From: CAZCFB01 sp964511535
GTDB taxonomy: Bacteria; Myxococcota_A; Polyangia; GCA-2747355; CAZCFB01
Reading direction: 5' to 3'
NCBI GenBank assembly: GCA_964511535.1
Contig: CAZEFW010000262.1
Coordinates: forward strand, 1-7,426
Length of the DNA stretch: 7,426 bases
Shown here: positions 5,365 through 7,426 of the stretch, in pieces
Position numbering within the stretch: the stretch's first letter is position 1
How the letters are laid out: each line of letters begins with the position of its first letter
Position numbers and translations under genes: made by a program
Notes under the pieces: model-generated
Seen by the model: the letters and a program-made list of their open reading frames with translations, nothing else
The model's database searches: none
What the model was told of the DNA's origin: nothing

Positions 5365-7305
5365 ATGATCATCAACCATCTCCCCCGTGGATGCCGGCTC
5401 TTGCCCCTGGCCCCCCTGGCGTTGCTGGTCCTCTCTTGCGCCCCGCGGCCGGCGCCGACGCCGCAGTCGCCGCCGGAGCAGGCACGGCAGGCGCCTCCGG
5501 CACCGCGGGCAGCTCCGCCCACGCTGCGCGTGGCAACGGGGGAGGGGAGCGATGCCGTACGCCTCGGCTCGGGGCACCTGCGCCACGAGGCTGGGGTGCG
5601 AGCGCTGGCCTTCTCCGGCAACGGCAAGCGGCTTGCCACCATCGCACGGGATGGTCAGGTCTACTTGTGGGATCCAGCCACCGGCGCGCTCCTCGGCAAG
5701 GGACAGGTGGAGGCCGGGCGGATCGCCCTGGACGAAGAGGGCAAGCTGCTGGCAACCGGGCGCGCGCGCGGACCGGTGGAGCTGTGGCGCACCGACACAT
5801 GGGCGCGGGTTCGGCAGGTGCGAGGCCCGGGCGGTCATGATGACCCTGCGCCGACGCTGGCGTTTTCTCCTGGCGGCTCGGTGTTGGCCGTGGGCTTCCC
5901 GGGCAAGGTGGAGCTTTGGGACCACCGCAAGCCGAAGCTGAGGCGCACCCTGAAGGCGGGGCCCGGTGTGCGCTTCCTCCCCGGCGGCCGCCTCGTGGCG
6001 CTGCAGCTGCCGCGATCCGACGAGCACCGCGGCATCGAATGGAGCGGAGTGCGCGTCTACGACTGGCGCACGGGCCGGCGCAAGCTGGATCGCCCGGGTG
6101 AGGCGTGGGACCACTCGGACCTGGCCTTCGGGCCCGGCGCGAAGTGGGTGGCGCTGGCCCGGGCCGACGGCGCCAGCTACGGCGCCCCGGACGCGGTGCG
6201 GGTGGTGGCCTGGCCCTCGGGCAAGGCCCTGGCGGTGCTCAAGGACGCGCGCCCCGAGGTGATGGCCATGGCGCCGGGCGCTGACCTGCTGGCCACCAGC
6301 GACGGGGGGCACGCGGTGCGGCTGTGGCGGCTGCCGGCAGGCGAGCCGGTGCTTGGCCATGGCGGGCACACCGCGGCGGTGTCCGCGGCGTTTTTGGCCG
6401 CGGCAGGGCAGCGGGTGATCACCAGCGCCGGGCCATCGCTGCTGTGGAACACGCGCACCGGCGCGCTGCTGGGACGCGTGGACCGCCCGGCCATCGCCGC
6501 ACTGTCGCGCCCACGGAACCTGCTGGCTCTGTGCCAGCGCCGCGCGAACCGCCGGCAGCCCTTCAACATGCTGCTGGTGAGCGCAGGCACATTCGGGCCG
6601 GTCTGGGAGCGCCAGGGCCGATGCGTACACTGGGCCGTGGCCAGCAAAGACAGGTGGGTGCACAGCCCGGGCTGCCGCATCTTCGCCGCGGGCGCCGGGG
6701 TCAAACCACGCAAGCTGTTCGACGATAACTGCGACTCCAAGGTGGCGGCGCTCTGGATCTCCGAGGGCGGGGAGCAGGTCCAGGCGGTGCTAAGCACCCG
6801 GCCCCGGCACGGGCGGCAACCCTCGTGGAGTAAGCCGAAACCATGGTGGACCACCGGGCGGCTGCGGCTGCTTCGCAGGGCGGTGGCCGCCGCCACCAAC
6901 GAGCTGGTCGACCTGCCGGGTGAGCTGCCCCTGGAGGTGCGGGCCATGGCCTTCTCGGCCGGAGGCGAGCTGCTGGCCCTGGGCGACGTCAGGGGTGAGG
7001 TCCGCCTGCGTCGGGCGACCACCGGCAAGGTGGCGCACGCGCTCGCCGGACACACCGGCGCGGTGATCGCCCTGGCCTTCGCGTGCGACGGCTCCACCCT
7101 GTTCACCGCTGCCGCCGACAGCACCCTGCGCCTGTGGGACACGCGGAGCGGACAGGAGGTGCAGCGAATCGATGTACCCTCCGTTGTCACCGCGCTGGAT
7201 ATCTCGGCATCCACCGCGGCTCTGGTCACAGGTCACCGGGACACCACGGCGAAGATCTGGCGGCTGAAAACAAAACCCGCCAAAACAGAGCCCGGAGGGC
7301 CTTGA
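5365..7305 (+). CDS. WD40-repeat lipoprotein, exported
   Basis: The 646-residue product starts with a signal peptide: Arg8 and Arg11, a Leu/Ala-rich core at about 12-23, and a lipobox-like VLSC with Cys25 as the likely lipidated residue (Leu at -2 is a little unusual). A Pro/Ala/Gln-rich linker (about 26-53) follows, as in outer-membrane-tethered proteins. The rest is beta-propeller. Clear WD-type repeats end at about residue 103 (VYLWD), 142 (VELWR), 186 (VELWD), 322 (VRLWR), 592 (LRLWD) and 633 (AKIWR); the best repeat is GHTGAVIALAFACDGS, from 562. Weaker blades lie around 200-290 and 335-362. The stretch 370-515 has no clear repeat and holds four of the cysteines (390, 420, 437, 456). Such proteins usually serve as binding scaffolds at the cell envelope; no enzymatic domain is seen and the partner is unknown. 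ATG 5365 is chosen because it gives the complete signal peptide, although it lacks a ribosome binding site. Confidence 0.85.
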   Translation: MIINHLPRGCRLLPLAPLALLVLSCAPRPAPTPQSPPEQARQAPPAPRAAPPTLRVATGEGSDAVRLGSGHLRHEAGVRALAFSGNGKRLATIARDGQVYLWDPATGALLGKGQVEAGRIALDEEGKLLATGRARGPVELWRTDTWARVRQVRGPGGHDDPAPTLAFSPGGSVLAVGFPGKVELWDHRKPKLRRTLKAGPGVRFLPGGRLVALQLPRSDEHRGIEWSGVRVYDWRTGRRKLDRPGEAWDHSDLAFGPGAKWVALARADGASYGAPDAVRVVAWPSGKALAVLKDARPEVMAMAPGADLLATSDGGHAVRLWRLPAGEPVLGHGGHTAAVSAAFLAAAGQRVITSAGPSLLWNTRTGALLGRVDRPAIAALSRPRNLLALCQRRANRRQPFNMLLVSAGTFGPVWERQGRCVHWAVASKDRWVHSPGCRIFAAGAGVKPRKLFDDNCDSKVAALWISEGGEQVQAVLSTRPRHGRQPSWSKPKPWWTTGRLRLLRRAVAAATNELVDLPGELPLEVRAMAFSAGGELLALGDVRGEVRLRRATTGKVAHALAGHTGAVIALAFACDGSTLFTAAADSTLRLWDTRSGQEVQRIDVPSVVTALDISASTAALVTGHRDTTAKIWRLKTKPAKTEPGGP

Positions 7306-7330
7306 CAAAGCCGTGCCCCTGGACTAGAAG
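7302..7330 (+). promoter_or_regulatory. Sigma-70 type promoter of the initiator tRNA gene
   Basis: A perfect -35 box TTGACA (7302-7307) is followed, at the ideal 17-base spacing, by TAGAAG (7325-7330), which matches four of six -10 bases. Transcription would start at about 7337-7338, only five or six bases before the mature tRNA. The -35 box contains the TGA stop codon (7303-7305) of the lipoprotein gene, so the tRNA has its own promoter with no intergenic space before it. Confidence 0.75.
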
Positions 7331-7342
7331 TGCTCTCGTTGT

Positions 7343-7419
<77 letters not shown>

Positions 7420-7426
7420 ACCCGGT

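Noticed and set aside
2957..5368. 803-codon open frame on the plus strand, antisense to the carboxyltransferase and BKACE genes
   Set aside because: Its product is a low-complexity run of His, Ala, Arg, Asp, Gly and Val without any recognisable domain. It is the expected by-product of G/C-rich third codon positions in the two well-supported genes on the other strand.
5230..6663. 477-codon open frame on the minus strand, opposite the lipoprotein gene
   Set aside because: Arg/Pro/His/Ala-rich composition, no motif, and it runs through the intergenic tandem repeats; the plus-strand frame has a signal peptide and WD repeats.

Overview
The window is GC-rich, with a strong G/C preference at third codon positions in every gene. 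It is densely coded and clearly bacterial: Shine-Dalgarno led genes, a lipoprotein signal, a bacterial initiator tRNA and a B12-dependent ribonucleotide reductase. A large WD40 lipoprotein beside acyl-CoA metabolism would suit a myxobacterium-like or related proteobacterial lineage. That placement is inference only, because no taxonomic marker is decisive here.

Layout. Positions 1-1929 (+) hold the C-terminal two thirds or so of an adenosylcobalamin-dependent class II ribonucleotide reductase (nrdJ), cut by the left edge. A 135-base convergent gap follows, with a palindromic repeat and further inverted repeats. Positions 5233 down to 2065 (-) form a three-gene cluster read right to left: a beta-keto acid cleavage enzyme (BKACE, formerly DUF849), an acyl-CoA carboxylase carboxyltransferase (beta) subunit, and an omega-like glutathione S-transferase. 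The first two are 9 bases apart and look translationally linked; the third follows after 67 bases. A 131-base divergent gap (5234-5364) carries a 24-bp tandem duplication and a second copy of the palindromic repeat. Positions 5365-7305 (+) encode a 646-residue WD40-repeat lipoprotein. An initiator tRNA-fMet gene (7343-7416, +) ends the window; its promoter overlaps the stop codon of the lipoprotein gene.

How the genes may work together. BKACE enzymes take a beta-keto acid plus acetyl-CoA to acetoacetate plus a new acyl-CoA. A carboxyltransferase subunit co-transcribed with one suggests that the acyl-CoA product, or a downstream derivative, is then carboxylated, as in branched-chain or terpenoid-type catabolism. 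The biotin carboxylase and biotin carrier partners are not in the window, and the substrate cannot be read from sequence alone. NrdJ, the lipoprotein and the tRNA show no functional link to this cluster.

The most notable non-genic signal is a dispersed 26-bp hairpin repeat present in both main gaps. Its only two differences between copies lie opposite each other in the stem and preserve pairing (G:C in one, A:T in the other).
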